Assembly (NCBI GenBank): GCA_934754775.1
Contig: CAKVIM010000008.1
Span: 1-64,000 of the forward strand
From: an uncultured Candidatus Melainabacteria bacterium
GTDB lineage: Bacteria > Cyanobacteriota > Vampirovibrionia > Gastranaerophilales > Gastranaerophilaceae
DNA length: 64,000 nucleotides
Direction: 5' to 3'
Shown here piece after piece: positions 62,093-64,000 of this stretch. Both the position numbers and the translations under genes were made by a program. The notes beneath the pieces are model-generated. The model saw only the letters and a program-made list of their open reading frames with translations. It did no database searches and was not told the DNA's origin. Numbering within the stretch: position 1 is the stretch's first letter; the number at the start of each line of letters is the position of its first letter.

Positions 62093-62618
62093 AGCAACCT
62101 TCTTCGTGGTCGTTAATTACTCCAATTGCTTGCAAATATGAGTAGATTATAACTGTTCCAACGTATTTCATGCCACGCTTTTTTAAGTCGTTTGAGATTT
62201 TATCTGAAAGTGGTGAACTTACCGGAAAACCTGTGTCTGTGATGATTTTATTGTTCGTAAAGCCCCAAATATAATTTGAAAAACTTCCAAATTCTTTTTG
62301 TATTTTAAGAAATATTTTAGCATTTCCGATAGCTGCGTTAATTTTTCCTCTTGAGCGGATAATTTTTTCATTCTTTAGCAGCTCTTCAATTTTAGAGTCT
62401 GTGTAGTTTGCGACCTTATTCACATCAAAATTATCAAAAGCTGCTCTAAAGGCTTCTCGTTTCTTAAGAACCGTAATCCAAGACAATCCGGCTTGAAAAG
62501 ATTCCAAAATAAGCAGCTCAAACAATTCTTTGTCATCGTGCTTTGGAACACCCCACTCTTCGTCATGGTATTTTACATAAATTTCAGACTTCTCATCAAC
62601 CCAGTGACATCTTTGCAT
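62079..62618 (-). CDS. tag: DNA-3-methyladenine glycosylase I
   Basis: Excises 3-methyladenine from alkylated DNA. 179 aa. The zinc ligands of Tag are present: Cys4 in MQRCHWVD, His in KYHDEEWGVP near residue 17, and the C-terminal His and Cys in NDHEEGCFKR. LESFQAGLSWITVLKKREAF near residue 46 is family-typical. An upstream ATG would add 7 residues, but the CGGAG site sits 7 nt before 62618, and family members begin at this Met. It starts 1 nt after rbgA's stop. Confidence 0.94.
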   Translation of the reverse strand: MQRCHWVDEKSEIYVKYHDEEWGVPKHDDKELFELLILESFQAGLSWITVLKKREAFRAAFDNFDVNKVANYTDSKIEELLKNEKIIRSRGKINAAIGNAKIFLKIQKEFGSFSNYIWGFTNNKIITDTGFPVSSPLSDKISNDLKKRGMKYVGTVIIYSYLQAIGVINDHEEGCFKRV

Positions 62619-62619
62619 A

Positions 62620-63456
62620 TTACTGCTCCGGTAATTCATCCAATATAAATAATCCCAAACGACCTTCTCTGAAGTCTTTAAGGATGAATATTGCGGTTCT
62701 TTCCGTATCTGGAGAGTCGCCTCTTATAATCCAATTTCTTTTTGTTGCAATATCTTCTAATGTCAAATTTTCTACATTGTAGTGTTTGCAAAGTTCTTCT
62801 TCGTGTTTTTCGCTAAGCAGCTGTAACAACGCCTTTGCTACAGGTTCCGGCGAGTATGCATTTTCTGAAACAGAGCTTACGAACGCCAACTTAGCTGCCT
62901 GCATCTGGTCATCTTGTTTTGTAGGAATAATCCCAGGGGTGTCCAGTAAATCAAGTTTCGGGTTGATTCGAACCCACTGTTGTTGTCTTGTAACTCCGGC
63001 CTTTGCTCCGATTTTAGTTTTAGATGAGCGTGTAAGCTTGTTTATGACGCTAGATTTGCCAACATTTGGCATGCCAACGACCATTGCTCTTGCAGGACGT
63101 CTAAGTAGTCCTTTTGCCATAAGAGCTTGAATTCTAGGTTCGCTTAGTTCGACTGCAGACTTTACAACAGCGGTTAAGTCTTTTGAACCTTTTGCGTCGG
63201 TTACAATAATTGGGCAGCCTGTAGTTTCTTTCAAGTAGCTAACCCATTGTTTGAGTTCGTTTTTGTCTACCAAATCAGCTTTATTCAACAAAAGAAGCCT
63301 TGGTTTATCTCCCAAAAGCTTCTTTATGTTTGCATAACTGCTACTCAAAGGTAATCTGCTATCACGTACCTCAATAATCACATCAACAAGATTAAGCTTT
63401 TCTTTTAATTGACGCTCTGCTTTTGCAATGTGTCCAGGGTACCAGTGAATGTGCAA
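62620..63456 (-). CDS. rbgA: Ribosome biogenesis GTPase RbgA (YlqF)
   Basis: Circularly permuted GTPase needed for late 50S assembly. 278 aa. Motif order G4 (LLLNKADLVDKNEL near residue 56), G1 (GMPNVGKSSVINKL near residue 128), G3 (LLDTPGIIP near residue 174) shows the permutation; the N-terminal HWYPGHIAKAERQL is diagnostic. The start codon is TTG, with an AGAGGT site 7 nt upstream, since the family N-terminus begins at that codon. It lies 12 nt after rplS, which makes sense because both serve the 50S subunit. Confidence 0.94.
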   Translation of the reverse strand: MHIHWYPGHIAKAERQLKEKLNLVDVIIEVRDSRLPLSSSYANIKKLLGDKPRLLLLNKADLVDKNELKQWVSYLKETTGCPIIVTDAKGSKDLTAVVKSAVELSEPRIQALMAKGLLRRPARAMVVGMPNVGKSSVINKLTRSSKTKIGAKAGVTRQQQWVRINPKLDLLDTPGIIPTKQDDQMQAAKLAFVSSVSENAYSPEPVAKALLQLLSEKHEEELCKHYNVENLTLEDIATKRNWIIRGDSPDTERTAIFILKDFREGRLGLFILDELPEQ

Positions 63457-63468
63457 TTCGAATACCTC

Positions 63469-63822
63469 TTATTTTTTTTCAATTTTTTCCTTAATACGTG
63501 TAGCTTTACCAGAACGTTCTCTTAAGTAATATAATTTAGCACGTTTTACATCACCTCTTCTTTGAACAGTGATTTTTTCAATACGTGGTGAGTATACTAA
63601 GAATACACGTTCAACGCCAACGCCTTGGAATACTTTTCTTACAGTGATAGTTTTGTTAATGCCTGAACCGTGTTCAGCAATAATAGTACCTTCGTAAGCC
63701 TGTATTCTTTCTTTGTTACCTTCTACGATTTTAACAGATACTCTAACAGTGTCACCAGGGTTCATAACCGGTAATTCTCTTGTTGTGTATTCTGATTCTA
63801 AGTTTTTAATAATAGGATTCAT
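63469..63822 (-). CDS. rplS: 50S ribosomal protein L19
   Basis: 117 aa, full length. Located at the 30S-50S interface. Conserved segments: [20 protein letters not shown] near residue 22, [38 protein letters not shown] and [26 protein letters not shown] ribosome binding site. First gene of an rplS-rbgA-tag transcript; the usual partners trmD and rimM are not adjacent within the window. The upstream DNA is A/T-rich with no further gene visible, except that an ATG at 63988 behind a TATACT box could begin a plus-strand gene cut by the window edge. Confidence 0.97.
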   Translation of the reverse strand: MNPIIKNLESEYTTRELPVMNPGDTVRVSVKIVEGNKERIQAYEGTIIAEHGSGINKTITVRKVFQGVGVERVFLVYSPRIEKITVQRRGDVKRAKLYYLRERSGKATRIKEKIEKK

Positions 63823-64000
63823 TTTGCTATTCCTTATATTCTGACTAACATATACATTTTAATTTAATCATAAATAAAACATAATCCAAATACAAGTAGG
63901 AATGAGAAATGTTTACTTTTGTAACATTTTTGTTTAAAATTAACAAAAATAAATCTTTACGATTTTTCTCTATACTAGCTGTTAACATGAAAGGTTTATA

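Noticed and set aside
1..64000. tRNA, rRNA, transposase or phage genes
   Set aside because: None of the intergenic stretches shows a cloverleaf or rRNA core, and no reading frame matches a transposase, integrase or phage structural family.

Overview
The window is AT-rich bacterial chromosome with a Gram-negative envelope gene set (bamA, a Skp/OmpH chaperone, lpxA, a TolC-like channel). The best guess for the source is a gut-type, non-photosynthetic cyanobacterium-related lineage (Candidatus Gastranaerophilales, 'Melainabacteria'). This rests on the many small or mid-sized proteins without recognisable homologues, the paired GH57 glucan enzymes, pyruvate phosphate dikinase, the split glycine dehydrogenase, prepilin-like proteins, and short N-terminal Pro-Ser-Phe-Gly type motifs. 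No taxonomic search was possible, so this is inference. The genetic code is standard; TAA, TAG and TGA all serve as stops.

Layout. 0-9 kb: the start of a class II fructose-bisphosphate aldolase, an SRP RNA gene with its own promoter inside the end of an S66 peptidase gene, a DAACS symporter, a miaB-alr-TonB-like run and an ArsB/NhaD-type permease. 9-19 kb: uridine phosphorylase, a lineage-specific membrane protein behind a structured leader, rarA, a GH57/DUF3536 enzyme, a DciA-like gene divergent from nrnA, and a tight nrnA-BrkB-YkgJ run. 19-34 kb: a MacB/LolD-type ATPase, ppdK, a bamA-skp operon ending in a soluble FlhA-like protein, gcvPB behind a sigma factor, secA, a prepilin and a GH57 branching enzyme. 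35-46 kb: radical SAM, PHP, membrane proteins, a tandem-repeat protein, a TolC-like protein, a HAD phosphatase, valS and rqcH. 46-64 kb: a large coiled-coil protein, ffh, pth, a TPR protein, a U32 peptidase with an in-frame repeat insertion, a 588-aa unknown, era, a GH13 enzyme, a second lineage-specific membrane protein, lpxA, a candidate small RNA, an EamA transporter, and rplS-rbgA-tag.

The genes together suggest a fermentative cell that stores and remodels alpha-glucan (two GH57 enzymes, one GH13), interconverts PEP and pyruvate with PPDK, salvages uridine, and builds an LPS/BAM outer membrane. The SRP is represented by both its RNA and its protein (ffh). The most unusual item is a 488-aa protein at 23276-24742: an N-terminal DUF4177-like domain, a coiled coil and the complete cytosolic domain of FlhA, with no FlhA membrane domain, placed directly behind bamA and skp.

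Intergenic DNA carries at least four families of palindromic or inverted-repeat elements. One of them appears inside the U32 peptidase reading frame. About nine genes have a -10 box (often an extended TGn -10) ending 6-8 nt before the ATG and no ribosome binding site, which points to leaderless mRNAs. I saw no tRNA, rRNA, CRISPR array, prophage or insertion sequence with a transposase.
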